A DNA stretch of 64,000 nt. Origin: Vulcanisaeta sp. JCM 16161 (GTDB taxonomy: Archaea; Thermoproteota; Thermoprotei; Thermoproteales; Thermocladiaceae). Location: positions 1 through 64,000 of the forward strand of contig NZ_BBDO01000002.1 in the NCBI RefSeq assembly GCF_001316285.1. The letters run 5' to 3'. Below are positions 18,785 through 28,318 of this stretch, piece by piece. The position numbers were made by a program, and so were the translations under genes. Below the pieces are notes generated by a model. That model searched no databases and was not told the origin of the DNA. It saw nothing but the letters and a program-made list of their open reading frames with translations. Each line of letters begins with the position of its first letter. Position 1 is the first letter of the stretch.

Positions 18785-19206
18785 ATGGAGGAGGAAAAGA
18801 AAAAAAAGATAATGAAGAAAATATTGGCAGAGTTATTAAAAGCTTACAAAATATTGCATCAGATAAGGACTTAGCATATCCGCTTAGAAATTACGCCTTT
18901 AGGCTTATGAGACTTCATGATGTTGATCTTGATCTTTATAAGGAGGAACTCATGGATTTTCTATACTTCCTAAAATCAACAGAAAAGGTTAGTCAAGATA
19001 TAATTGAAAATATATCTAGGCTAAAGTGGCCTAAGCTTAGGGAAGTTTTGGTCTCAATAATACCGTATTTAAATATAAAGGGTGAAGAGCAAGTAACTCA
19101 ACCAACCCAAAGCGCACAGGGTGATTTAAATGCAATCGCAGGCAAATCAGAGCAAGGTGGAAAACGTGTTCTTCTCAATGTCCATGAGGTTCATAGTACC
19201 TATTGA
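18785..19206 (+). CDS. csa5: Csa5, small subunit of type I-A Cascade, one frame break
   Basis: About 140 residues. After MEEEKKKK the frame breaks in an A8 run near 18797; correcting it gives DNEENIGRVIKSLQNIASDK, then LAYPLRNYAFRLMRLHDVDL and FLKSTEKVSQDIIENISRLK. The helical pattern, size and position as first gene before cas7 identify Csa5, which stabilises the R-loop in the I-A interference complex. The C-terminal 25 residues overlap the cas7 start by 77 bases. That is more overlap than the other junctions show, so the true C-terminus may be shorter. First gene of the seven-gene interference operon. Confidence 0.75.
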
Positions 19207-20157
19207 GCATGCGAATATGATAGGTACAATAGCTGAATCAAACATTACTAAGCATAGATTTATACACATACCAGTCCTCATGAAACTCAAGATGGAAAAG
19301 TTAAATATAGACTGGTGAAAGTTCCGGCAATTTCCGGGCAAGCCGTTTTGAATGCTTATGAAAGGGCGCTCGTTGATTATGCCAACGAGGTGGGTTTACC
19401 TGTGGATAGCGATTGCAAACAATATAACTTCATTAAGCATACTAACGACAAGCAGGGAAATGAAGATGATTGGATCAAGAATTGCGTTGTTGAGGATATC
19501 ACTGGTTACTTGGCACCGCAGATCGGCATTAAGAAGACGTCGACCATCTGGTTTTCATACATTGTACCTGACTTAACTACTGGAAAGGCATTGCTCGATT
19601 ATCAAATGTTCACTAGATTCACGCCAGAGGCAAAGAAGGGGGAACAATTCATCGGTGAGCGTGAGAGTGGACATGCTGTTTATAGGCTTAGTGTGGCGAT
19701 TAATGTTAATGCGATTGGACGTAATGGTAAAGGTGAACTTGTAATAATTAATTATGAAGATAGAAAGAAAAGGATAGAAGCTGCATTTAGGGCATTAATG
19801 CTTATGCTTAATGGGGGTTACATAGGTGCTAATAAGACCCGTGCCTTAATGATTGAGTACACTAAGCCCGCGTCCTTCGTGGCAGCCGTATCGGTTGGTT
19901 TACCATTTATGGTATCACCGGCGGAGGGTTATGACTACATAGACGACACCTGCCAGAGGGCTTCAAAATTCGTTGAAGAGTTAGGTGGTGAAGTTCATCT
20001 ATATTACTTGGCCGGCACCGACGCAAAAGAACCTCAGCAATGCAAAGGTAATGGATTAACAGCTGAGCTTGTTAGCACTCTTAATGAGGCTATTAGTAAG
20101 GCTCTCAGTATAGTGCTTGAAAAATTAGGGTTAAAGGAGCAGGGAAATAAGGCATAG
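19130..20157 (+). CDS. cas7: Cas7 (Csa2), crRNA-binding backbone subunit, one frame break
   Basis: About 343 residues. It starts MQSQANQSKVENVFFSMSMR, followed by NMIGTIAESNITKHRF. The frame breaks near 19305 where MKLKDGKVKYRLVKVPAISG is expected, apparently one A missing. The rest is intact, with RLSVAINVNAIGRNG, NGGYIGANKTRALM (typical glycine-rich Cas7 loop) and SVGLPFMVSPAEGYDYI. Cas7 polymerises along the crRNA. It starts inside the csa5 frame and ends 13 bases before cas5. The near-complete family length supports sequence error rather than decay. Confidence 0.9.
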
Positions 20158-20170
20158 TAGGGTAAAAAGT

Positions 20171-20894
20171 ATGACTAGGGCATTTGCCGTTAAGTTGAAA
20201 TTACATGGCCCGATAACAATTCAATACCCATCCCTGAGCACCGCAGGTGGTTCATACCTACTTCCACCACCATCAACACTAATTGGCGCCTTATACTTTG
20301 CGTATACATCTAAAAAGGGTGTATATAAGGAAGTTGAAGAGATTAATGGCAAAAAAATGTTCACCAATTTATAAATGGATTAGCGAAAACGTGGTGCTTG
20401 ATGCTGTTGCAATACCGTTAAGTAAGATTGCTATGGCAAATACTTTATTAAGATTATTTAATTGGACCAGGAGTGTTAAAGAAAACCCATACACTGTTGG
20501 TTATGTGGGTTTATCCTACATAACAGAGCTTATTGCCATATACGCTGTGAATGATGAATATTTCAACGAATTAAAACGAAGCGCATGGGGTATTATCAGG
20601 CTTGGAAAGAAGGAAGGGCTTGTAAGCGTCTTAGAGGTTACTGAAGTTAATGTAGAGAGACCCGAACGACTGATAATCCATAGCTATCTCCCAAAGAATG
20701 CAGCAAAAATAATCAGCCATAGCTACGATGTTTTTATGTTCCCTAACCCATACTATGATGGTACATACTGTGGCGGGAGACCGGAAATAAATGAATACGT
20801 ATTTGCTGAGGAAGGAGTTGAGGTATCTGATCCTGGTTCAAATTATAGAGTTATTAGGTACGGCAATAAGTACGCCCTACTAAGGTGGTCTTAA
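20171..20894 (+). CDS. cas5: Cas5a, one frame break in an A7 run
   Basis: About 240 residues. The N-terminus AFAVKLKLHGPITIQYPSLS leads to the Cas5 glycine-rich segment TAGGSYLLPPPSTLIGALYF. The frame breaks in the aaaaaaa run near 20350, after EEINGKK. The remainder reads CSPIYKWISENVVLDAVAIP and ends SNYRVIRYGNKYALLRWS. Cas5 caps the 5' handle of the crRNA in the Cascade complex. It overlaps the next start by one base (TAATG). Confidence 0.88.
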
Positions 20895-22039
20895 TGACCG
20901 CTTGGGAATATACAACACTAGGATGGTTTAAGAAAAACGCAGTAGCTATATCCACTGATAAGAGCTACTTAATGGATTTTGTAAACGCATTAAGGCAGAT
21001 GAGAGACATAAACAATGTTAGTGTGCCCTTAATGAGAAATGACCTACAGGGAAGAAACCTTAGAAGCGGCCCGCTCGGCAGGATAATAAGATTTATTGAA
21101 GATAGGACGAGCAATAGGTTCGAAATTAGAAGGGCAGATTTCATACCTGGTAATATTGTATTAAATATAATTTCATCGGTTCTCGGAAATGACGAGTTAT
21201 GGAGTGCAAGTGTACCTGGTCTTAACACATTGCCTAAGGTGCTCGTTGCGGAGTTGCCAGCAAACGTGAGGGGGTTCTTAAATGCTGGCGAAACTAGTAG
21301 GTCAGGGCTATTTGTACCACCACTAGGGGATATAGCACTAGGTTTTCTTGGTGCCGTTCTAACGTATGTTAATAGCATTAGGGATAAAAAGGGAGATCAT
21401 TACATATATCTTGGCTTATCACGTGACTTATGGATTAGATTAGGTGGTGGAAGTGCTGTGGATGTGCTGAATCAATTTAACGACATCCGTAGATTATTTA
21501 GAACAGTCTTAGATCGGGTTAGGGAAAAGAGGGGCTTAATCATCGATTACGCATTTATTTATATAGCAGCAAAGATTAGGCAATACCTGCCCAAGGGAAT
21601 AAGTATTAAGGAGGATATTATTCATAGTAATTATTATGTAGATCTTCTCACGTTATTCAGGGAGAGGAGAAGCCAAAACTTTATTGCAACGCTTGACACA
21701 ATTTCATTAAATGACTACATCGCCGCAATTTTAAGGTCGGGAACCAGAAGCATAATCCTCGGTATGGGTAAATTACTGGAGAGCTATAATGAATTAACCG
21801 AGATTAAAAAGGGTGGACGTGAGCTTGGGAAGGACTTAATTGATGTCTTAAACACAATCACCGAGGATATTATTAGGTTCAGTAGCAATAATGATTGTAA
21901 TGAAATTGCTGAGTTAGGGTACGTAGTCACACTTTTCATTAATGAATGGCATGATACTCTTAGAAACTTGGCTAATAGCGATGCAAATATTTCAGGGGCA
22001 TTAAAGCTATTGGATGGCATTAGTAGTATTAGGTGCTGA
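20894..22039 (+). CDS. cas8a2: Cas8a2/Csa4-type large subunit
   Basis: About 381 residues from the ATG at 20894, frame intact. Identified mainly by position, between cas5 and cas3' in a canonical I-A operon, and by size. Segments include TTLGWFKKNAVAISTDKSY, LGRIIRFIEDRTSNRFEIR, GDIALGFLGAVLTYVNS and a helical C-terminal third. Cas8a recognises the PAM and recruits Cas3. Sequence conservation in this family is low, so I rely on context. One-base overlap with cas5; three bases separate it from cas3'. Confidence 0.78.
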   Translation: MTAWEYTTLGWFKKNAVAISTDKSYLMDFVNALRQMRDINNVSVPLMRNDLQGRNLRSGPLGRIIRFIEDRTSNRFEIRRADFIPGNIVLNIISSVLGNDELWSASVPGLNTLPKVLVAELPANVRGFLNAGETSRSGLFVPPLGDIALGFLGAVLTYVNSIRDKKGDHYIYLGLSRDLWIRLGGGSAVDVLNQFNDIRRLFRTVLDRVREKRGLIIDYAFIYIAAKIRQYLPKGISIKEDIIHSNYYVDLLTLFRERRSQNFIATLDTISLNDYIAAILRSGTRSIILGMGKLLESYNELTEIKKGGRELGKDLIDVLNTITEDIIRFSSNNDCNEIAELGYVVTLFINEWHDTLRNLANSDANISGALKLLDGISSIRC

Positions 22040-22042
22040 TGT

Positions 22043-23752
22043 ATGAGGGAGTTGATTAATGAGGCTCTTGACTACTTAGTCAATAATTATCCCAGGGTTA
22101 GGGTAGTACTCATTGAGGCTCCCACGGGCTATGGTAAGACCTATAACTCGCACATCCCATTTCTTGAATTCAATAAAAAGGGATTAGCTCGCGGGTTCAT
22201 TTATGTGGCGCCTACTAGGTCCTTGGTTAGGCAGCAGGCAAGGGACTTCCTAAGTAAGTTACAGGGTTACTCAATAAGTTATCAGTCAATGGATATAAAC
22301 TTAGAGGTTCAAGTACCCAATGCTGGGCCTGTACAGCTGAAGAAGAATCCTAAACTTAGTAGTAACGTTAACATCACAACGATAGATTCATTCATGTTTA
22401 ACCTAATGCGCATGCCTGTTGAATCCCTCAATAAACCGGCCAAATGGCGCTACATGACTTATAGAAGCTATATATTCACATCATATGTATTCCTCGACGA
22501 AGTCCATTTAATGGTCGAGGATTCCAGCATAACGCTGGCATCATTATTACTTGGACTTTACGAATTAATACTCTCGGCAACCCCTACAGTCGTTGCGACG
22601 GCAACGCTTGGTGATAATAGGATCAAGTGCTTAGCATTAGGTGAGTGCGGCAGCATTAAATTAGGGACCTACTCCTCAGTAAAGGATAGTGTTAGGGTCT
22701 TCAGGCTTGGAAATAAGGAGTCTAAAGATAGTATCTTCATAACCGTCCGAGACAAGGACTGGGAATCCAAAACAACAGAGCAGATTTTCCAATTCAAAGA
22801 ATTAAATAATTACAAGGAAATCATCAGTGTGATTAAGGAATATGGCGATAGGATCCTCATTTTAACAAATACGGTCAAGAGAGCAGTGGATATATATGAA
22901 TTAGTCAGTGAAGAGTTGGGTGATATTGCACTATTCCATAGTAAGCTAGATGAGTATGATAGGGACGCGAATGCTAAGATTATTGATAGCGCAAAGGTCA
23001 TAGTGGGGACTGACGCGATTGGCGTCGGTATAAACCCTAAAAATGTTAAGATACTGATTATGGACATACCGCCTAACGTAGATACATTCATCCAGAGGAT
23101 AGGGAGAATATGCAGGAACATTGATAATGATAGGGACTGTACTGTTTACCTATTAAAAGATAATGAGAATTTACCTAAGTATTACTTAGATAATAAAGAT
23201 AAATTAGGGAGCATTAATTGGCGCCTACCCTATAGGTGCTGCGGTAAAGAGGGCTACTCAGCCTTAATCAATAATTATATGCCAGAACCAAAGCTCGACG
23301 TTACGGCTTATCAAGACCTCCTCTCATCCCTATCCTTCGTAATCATTGAGCAAGAGGATTTGAAGAAGAAGTATAGGAGGTACTGCAACCTTGTTAGAGA
23401 CTCCGTAATAATTAGGGGCATTACGAAAAGGGACGATCCACTCATTCACTCACTCCCACTGTCTATGGAGGATGCAGAAAAGGTCATTAAAGAACATGGT
23501 AAGGAAATTGATATAGTGGCATTCTTATTGCATATTACCGATACTGATGTTAACGTGAATTATTTAAACATTGATGATAATGATAAAAAGATAATAATTA
23601 GGATTATACAAGATAGTAATCGCAATGAATGTGATAGGTATTTTGAAATTAATGATCTCATTAATAAGAAGTATAGTAAACCTAGAGACATTATTATGTG
23701 GGGCTTAGATGTTTCACGGATTTACAGAAGTGGTATTGGGTTGGTGATTTAA
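22043..23752 (+). CDS. cas3: Cas3' DExH helicase
   Basis: 569 residues, frame intact. Superfamily 2 motifs are clear: Walker A IEAPTGYGKTYNSH (about residues 24-37), motif Ia YVAPTRSLVRQQ, box II VFLDEVHLM (near residue 152), motif III VVATATLGDN, motif IV-V RILILTNTVKRAVDIY and VIVGTDAIGVGIN, and motif VI FIQRIGRICRN. It unwinds target DNA for the separate HD nuclease encoded next. No HD domain is present in this protein, as usual in type I-A, where Cas3 is split. Confidence 0.93.
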   Translation: MRELINEALDYLVNNYPRVRVVLIEAPTGYGKTYNSHIPFLEFNKKGLARGFIYVAPTRSLVRQQARDFLSKLQGYSISYQSMDINLEVQVPNAGPVQLKKNPKLSSNVNITTIDSFMFNLMRMPVESLNKPAKWRYMTYRSYIFTSYVFLDEVHLMVEDSSITLASLLLGLYELILSATPTVVATATLGDNRIKCLALGECGSIKLGTYSSVKDSVRVFRLGNKESKDSIFITVRDKDWESKTTEQIFQFKELNNYKEIISVIKEYGDRILILTNTVKRAVDIYELVSEELGDIALFHSKLDEYDRDANAKIIDSAKVIVGTDAIGVGINPKNVKILIMDIPPNVDTFIQRIGRICRNIDNDRDCTVYLLKDNENLPKYYLDNKDKLGSINWRLPYRCCGKEGYSALINNYMPEPKLDVTAYQDLLSSLSFVIIEQEDLKKKYRRYCNLVRDSVIIRGITKRDDPLIHSLPLSMEDAEKVIKEHGKEIDIVAFLLHITDTDVNVNYLNIDDNDKKIIIRIIQDSNRNECDRYFEINDLINKKYSKPRDIIMWGLDVSRIYRSGIGLVI

Positions 23753-23754
23753 TA

Positions 23755-24493
23755 ATGGGGTGCTACTCCTTTTATAATGAGGATTTTAAGGAACATGCAT
23801 TGAATGTTTACAAATGTGTTAAAAATGATGCTAGATTACCTATAATCACAAGAAAATTCTCCCTTATCATGAATGCCTCCAACATCGAGAAGATGATCAA
23901 AGACCTAATACTAATCAGTGCATTGTTTCATGATCTAGGAAAGGCCATTAAATATTATCAGGAGGGCGACTTAAGAAGATTCCCTGGTCATGACTTTGTC
24001 GGTGCATTAATAATGAAGGAAGCGATTACATACATAAGTAATAAATGTAGTTCAACATCAACAATATATAATAATGACTATATGAAATATATTATTGAGT
24101 ATATTTTAATCAGTGGTTCGCTTTTCCATCTTTATCTACATAGAGGTAAGGAGGAAGGTTGGAAGATTTATGGCATGGAGGAAATTAGAGAAGACGGCTT
24201 AGAAATATCTAAGGAGTGCATACATAGCATCCTTGATACCTTAAATTCATTTAAGGGGCAAGCATCTAAAGAAAGTAAGGCATTAATAGAGTGCATAGCC
24301 GAGGCATTTGAAAGTGGTAAAGTCAATGAATATCTTAAACAGTACTGGAGGACTGACTTAAAAAAATATTGATGGATATTATAAGGAAATTAATAAAGTT
24401 AAGGAATATGGATGGTTCTTCGAGAGCGTTACGGCAATGATTAATGAGTGTGATGATGAAGCTGCAAGGAAAAGAGGGATAGTACGTGATTAA
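23755..24493 (+). CDS. cas3'': Cas3'' HD nuclease, one frame break near the C-terminus
   Basis: About 245 residues. Start at the ATG 23755 (MGCYSFYNEDFKEHALNVYK), three bases after the cas3' stop. HD-domain residues are the His of FKEHALNVYK, the HD of LFHDLGKAIKYY, and the GHD of FPGHDFVGALIM. The frame breaks in an A7 run near 24361; corrected, it continues NIDGYYKEINKVKEYGWFFE to the stop at 24491-24493, overlapping the cas6 start. Cas3'' degrades the displaced target strand, metal-dependent. The uncorrected frame stops at 24372. Confidence 0.88.
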
Positions 24494-25325
24494 TGGCGTG
24501 AGTGTCGAGGTTTCTTTCTCCGTGGATTACCCAATTACGTTCAGTACCTGGGTTGGCCGTTTTGTTAATCGTGTGATTAGCGAGGTCTTCGAAAGCGCCG
24601 GAATCAAGATACTGCATAATGCTAGGGAGAAGCCTTTCACGGTAACGCCGATACTTGACACTGAGGGTAGGGTGGTAAGTGAATTGGTTCCTGGTGGTCA
24701 GTATTGGTTTAGGGTTTCGTTGTTTTGTGGCGAGGTTGATTGTGGTAGTGTTGTTGATGCGTTTGCGAAGCCTTCGCTCACGCTTTCGACGGGTGAGGTG
24801 CTTAATATTGTGAGGATGAGTATTAGTGATGGAGGGTTTTCGGTAAGTAGTGATGGGGCTGAAAAGGCTGTTTTTCGTTGGCGTGTTAGGTTTTGGCCTA
24901 CTTCGTTCATTTTCAGAAGTAGTTACATTACTTGGCCTAGCCCTGCCAGGTTTTTCTCGTCGGCTGGCTTGACCTTGGCTAGGGTTTTGAGGGGTAGTGA
25001 TTTGTTGATTAGTAGGGGTGGTGAGGCCTTGTTGGGTGCTGTTGGTGATGTTGATTTTAAGGGCTTTGTTAAGGACCTTGCCTTTAATACGGAGGTTCTT
25101 AGCATGAGGTTTAGGAGGGTGGTTCTTAACCTCGGTAGGGGTAGGAGGGCGCCTGCCTTTGAGGGCCTTGCTGAGTACGTCACGTACACGGACAGGCCCG
25201 GCTTGTTTAGGCTCCTCCTTGATGTCGCTAATGCCTATGGTGTTGGCAAAAGTAGGGCCTTGGGGCTTGGCTACGTTGTCGCCGATGTTGTGGAGGAGAG
25301 GAGGTTGTCGATAAATCGGCAGTGA
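24486..25325 (+). CDS. cas6: Cas6 pre-crRNA endonuclease
   Basis: 279 residues, frame intact. GTG start at 24486, or a second GTG at 24498. The duplicated ferredoxin-like fold is suggested by SVDYPITFSTWVGRFVNRVI at the start and VRFWPTSFIFRSSYITWP in the middle. The Cas6 glycine-rich loop is YGVGKSRALGLGYVVADV near residues 245-265. Cas6 cuts within the repeats to leave the 8-nt 5' handle. It ends four bases before the first leader motif of array 2. Base use is more G/T-rich than the rest of the operon. Confidence 0.9.
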   Translation: MINGVSVEVSFSVDYPITFSTWVGRFVNRVISEVFESAGIKILHNAREKPFTVTPILDTEGRVVSELVPGGQYWFRVSLFCGEVDCGSVVDAFAKPSLTLSTGEVLNIVRMSISDGGFSVSSDGAEKAVFRWRVRFWPTSFIFRSSYITWPSPARFFSSAGLTLARVLRGSDLLISRGGEALLGAVGDVDFKGFVKDLAFNTEVLSMRFRRVVLNLGRGRRAPAFEGLAEYVTYTDRPGLFRLLLDVANAYGVGKSRALGLGYVVADVVEERRLSINRQ

Positions 25326-25506
25326 TTGTCGTGGGAACACCCACGGCGTTGGGTAATTGAACGTTGAGGAGAGAACAATTATTGGGCATTGAATGTATAC
25401 CGTCGGAACAAGCACGTACCGTGAGCGGTCATGGGATAATTGTTCCAATGATTAATGAGTATTTATGGGGAAAGGCTTATAAGTAAGTTTATATAGTAAC
25501 GTCTCG
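25326..25506 (+). promoter_or_regulatory. Leader of CRISPR array 2
   Basis: It ends ggcttataagtaagtttat then atagtaacgtctcg, directly at the first repeat, matching the array 1 leader. The TCGTGGGAACA motif is at 25329-25339, a variant (CGTCGGAACA) at 25401-25410 and a degenerate one near 25426-25436. Blocks around the second and third motif (aagcacgtaccgtgagcgg, ttgttccaatg) also match array 1. Confidence 0.87.
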
Positions 25507-26167
25507 GATAATCTCTAAAGAGAATAGAAGGATCCTAATGGCATACTTCATTGATGATGCGAATAATATTAATATTGGATAATCTCTAAAGAGAATAGAA
25601 GGTTTTAAATACGTAGCCCCAGTCCTAAAAGGCAATGAGTCTCTGATAATCTCTAAAGAGAATAGAAGGAAGCCCCTCTCCAGTTCCTCGGCCGTGAAGC
25701 CCGGCGCTACGTTGAGGGATAATCTCTAAAGAGAATAGAAGGAGCAAGTTACATGAATGCAATCATAATGGAGTACTTAAACAGGATAATCTCTAAAGAG
25801 AATAGAAGGTCCCTCTCCGAGCCTTGTAGGCTAGCGCAGCAACGCTCGGCTTCCGATAATCTCTAAAGAGAATAGAAGGAGGAGAGGGTGCTTATCGTGT
25901 GGAGACCATGGAAGCCCCACCTGATAATCTCTAAAGAGAATAGAAGGTCAATTATTGACTTACCACAGGGACAATACACAGCGGTTATATACCCAGCACG
26001 ATAATCTCTAAAGAGAATAGAAGGAATTAAAAGGATCATTGACTTTAGTAAATTACCTAGAGATATTAAGGATAATCTCTAAAGAGAATAGAAGGACGCA
26101 GTATTGAGTGGCTTGCTTGGTAGAGCGTTGCGTAGTCAATCAGATAATCTCTAAAGAGAATAGAAGG
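25507..26167 (+). CRISPR. CRISPR array 2: 10 repeats, 9 spacers, read rightward
   Basis: Same 25-nt repeat as array 1, here on the plus strand, all copies identical by eye. Starts are 25507, 25578, 25645, 25718, 25785, 25855, 25923, 26000, 26071 and 26143. Spacers are 42-52 nt. The leader is on the left. No degenerate last repeat was seen, which hints that the trailer end may have been cut or is young. The array is divergent from array 1, with the interference operon between them. Confidence 0.97.
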
Positions 26168-26173
26168 ATAATA

Positions 26174-26551
26174 ATGTCAGCACCCTCACTCAGTTGGTTA
26201 GCCGCAGCCTACATAGGCATACCGCAGAGGAGGGAACTCCAGCTGGCGCAGAGACCAGTAACGCACTCACTAAGAATCTACCTAATATTTTTAGTGCTGT
26301 TTATTACGTTGACAATATACATGACGCCCTACTCCTTAGCCTTGGTGACTATTTACTACCCAAGATTATCCATATTAGGTTTAATAGGTGATGCATTTAC
26401 GGCATTAATACTCGCGGCATCAACAGCCTTCTTCTACTACGCAGTGGTTTCTGAGAGGGGTCAAGGAATGTGGGCTTGGCTTGCGAATAGCTGTCGGAGA
26501 ATGGCTACGTGTAAGATCCTCAAGGTCAATCAGGACTGCGGTGTAATCTAA
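26174..26551 (+). CDS. Small predicted membrane protein at the array 2 trailer (doubtful)
   Basis: 125 residues from the ATG at 26174, seven bases after the last CRISPR repeat. Two or three hydrophobic segments are seen: IYLIFLVLFITLTIYM, LSILGLIGDAFTALILAAS and AFFYYAVV. The open frame continues back through the last repeat and spacer. No family is recognised, no promoter of its own is evident, and it might be read through from the array or be chance. Confidence 0.4.
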   Translation: MSAPSLSWLAAAYIGIPQRRELQLAQRPVTHSLRIYLIFLVLFITLTIYMTPYSLALVTIYYPRLSILGLIGDAFTALILAASTAFFYYAVVSERGQGMWAWLANSCRRMATCKILKVNQDCGVI

Positions 26552-26702
26552 CGACATCACCCACGACAAGTTGACCCACGTAGGCCGCCTAACGGCACTG
26601 CACAGGAGGATGCACCTAAGGGATAAGGAACTAGGCAAACCACTGGGAATGTATCGCAATAGCTTAAGGCCTTGGCATGAATCAGGCAATTACGAAATAC
26701 AC

Positions 26703-26745
26703 TTATAAACTTCTGGGGGTGGAAGTAACTTCTGGGGACAGAAGT
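26703..26745. promoter_or_regulatory. TATA box plus two tandem 18-bp inverted repeats at the ATPase start
   Basis: After ttataaac (26703-26710) come ACTTCTGGGGGTGGAAGT (26709-26726) and ACTTCTGGGGACAGAAGT (26728-26745). Each has ACTTC/GAAGT arms, a 19-bp period, and both lie between the TATA box and the GTG start at 26744. The layout is that of a repressor operator. Confidence 0.6.
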
Positions 26746-27830
26746 GCTCTTTGACCTGAGGCCCAAGGATAGTAGGTCTGACCTCTTTGATAGGGATGTT
26801 GAGCTTAGCAAGGTCATTGAGTATGTTGGTAGGTTGGGAGTACCCATTACCCTGGTTCTTGGCTTCCGTAGTTGGTAAGTCCTCCCTAATACTCGTCGCC
26901 CTCAGGGAGTTGGGCCTTCCCTCGATATACATTGACCTCAGGAAGTTTGAGGAGAGGCAATACCTTTCTTATAGGGATTTCATCCTTGAGCTTCAGCGTG
27001 AGGTTAACGGTCTCACTAGGAGGTTCCCTGGGTTAATCGACTTCCTCAGAAACATAGGCGGTGTCAGCATTATGGGTAACCAAGTCCTCTTCTCCTGGAA
27101 GGGCAGTAATAGGGTTTCCCTGGCCTCACTGCTGGATGCATTGAATGATTGGGCGAGTAACGGAGTCGTCATCATCCTTGATGAGGCGCAGGAGCTTGTT
27201 AAGGCTAGGGGCTTCAACATACTACCCGTACTGGCCTACGCATACGACAACCTGAGGAGGGTTAGGTTCATAATAAGTGGCTCTAAAATAGGCCTCTTAT
27301 ACAGGTTCCTTAAGGTTAAGGATCCAGAGTCCCCACTCTTCGGTAGGGCGATGGGTATTGTTGAGTTAAAGCCGTTCACGAAGGAGCAGGTTGCTGAATT
27401 CCTAAGGCGTGGTTTTGAGGAGTTGGGCATTGAGTTCAGTGACTTTGATAAGGTGTACGAGAGGCTTGGCGGTATTCCGGGCTGGCTCACGTACTTTGGC
27501 CTTAAGTACTATGAGTATAGGGACTTGGAAAGGGCAATTATTGATACTGTGAGCTACGCGACAGCGTTGATAAGACAGGAATTTAATAACTTCCTAACCG
27601 ATAAGACAATCGCCAGGGATAGGTACCTAGCAATAATGAGGATAGTAGCGAGGGAATGCGCAGGATGGACTGAGATTAAGAACGGGCTTGAGGTGATGCT
27701 TGGCATGGAAATCAGCGATTCAAGGATGAGTGAGTATCTAAGGCAGTTACTTGATTCGGCCTGGATAATCAAGGCCGGTAATAAGTACTGCCCAGCCGAG
27801 CCATTGATAGGCGTGGCGTTCAGAACTTGA
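26744..27830 (+). CDS. Archaeal AAA ATPase (PF01637 type), one frame break
   Basis: About 360 residues with a GTG start at 26744 (LFDLRPKDSRSDLFDRDVEL). The frame breaks inside the Walker A loop near 26870; corrected, it reads VLGFRSVGKSSLILVALREL. Walker B is GVVIILDEAQELVKARG, the sensor 1 region is RRVRFIISGSKIGLL, and PFTKEQVAEFLRRGFEELGI and GGIPGWLTYFG are the family's C-terminal signatures, followed by a winged-helix segment. These STAND-like ATPases are common and variable in crenarchaea; their role is unclear. It lies downstream of array 2 with its own operator. Confidence 0.82.
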
Positions 27831-27894
27831 AGACTAGGTAAGGTAGGAGTTAAGATTAAATAAGTGACGGAAATAATAAGTGACTAAATAAGCC

Positions 27895-28272
27895 ATGGGT
27901 ATATTCAGCGTTAAGGCGCGCATTTGGAACGTTAAGGAGCCGGCGAGGTCTGCCACGGTTGACCTACTCGTGGATACAGGATCAACGTACACTGTGATAC
28001 CTAGTAGGGTACTCGAGGATTTAGATATCAAGCCCATTAGGTCAGTTAGGCTTAGGCTGGCTGACGGTAGGGTCATTGAGAGACCGTTGGGTGAGGTGGG
28101 TATCGAGGTTGAGGGGTTCACGGCATCAGCAACGCCGGTTATCTTTGGCGATGAGGGTATTTACTTACTTGGTTCGGTGACCATGGAACAACTCGGCCTG
28201 GCGCCAGACCCCATTGAGAAGAGGCTAAAGCCCACCGAGGCATTACTAATGAAGGCAATGGTCAAGGACTAG
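27895..28272 (+). CDS. Retropepsin-like aspartyl protease, first of a tandem pair
   Basis: 125 residues, frame intact. The active-site motif is VDLLVDTGSTYTVIPSRVL (about residues 22-40), followed by the flap-like region and LADGRVIERPLGEVGIEV. The single D-T-G means it must dimerise, like retroviral proteases. A second hydrophobic-hydrophobic-Gly motif appears as IYLLGSVTMEQLGL. A cytosolic location is likely since no signal peptide is seen. Substrate is unknown. The paralog follows 46 bases downstream. Confidence 0.8.
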   Translation: MGIFSVKARIWNVKEPARSATVDLLVDTGSTYTVIPSRVLEDLDIKPIRSVRLRLADGRVIERPLGEVGIEVEGFTASATPVIFGDEGIYLLGSVTMEQLGLAPDPIEKRLKPTEALLMKAMVKD

Positions 28273-28318
28273 CCCAGTCCAGTTAACCTTATTAAATTCC
28301 CTGGCAATATAATGGCTA

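Noticed and set aside
23698..23754. Upstream ATG extension of cas3''
   Set aside because: It lies inside cas3' and the ATG at 23755 gives the family start three bases after the cas3' stop.
24441..25448. 335-codon minus-strand frame opposite cas6 and the array 2 leader
   Set aside because: It is antisense to a clear cas6 and crosses conserved leader motifs; composition is not protein-like.
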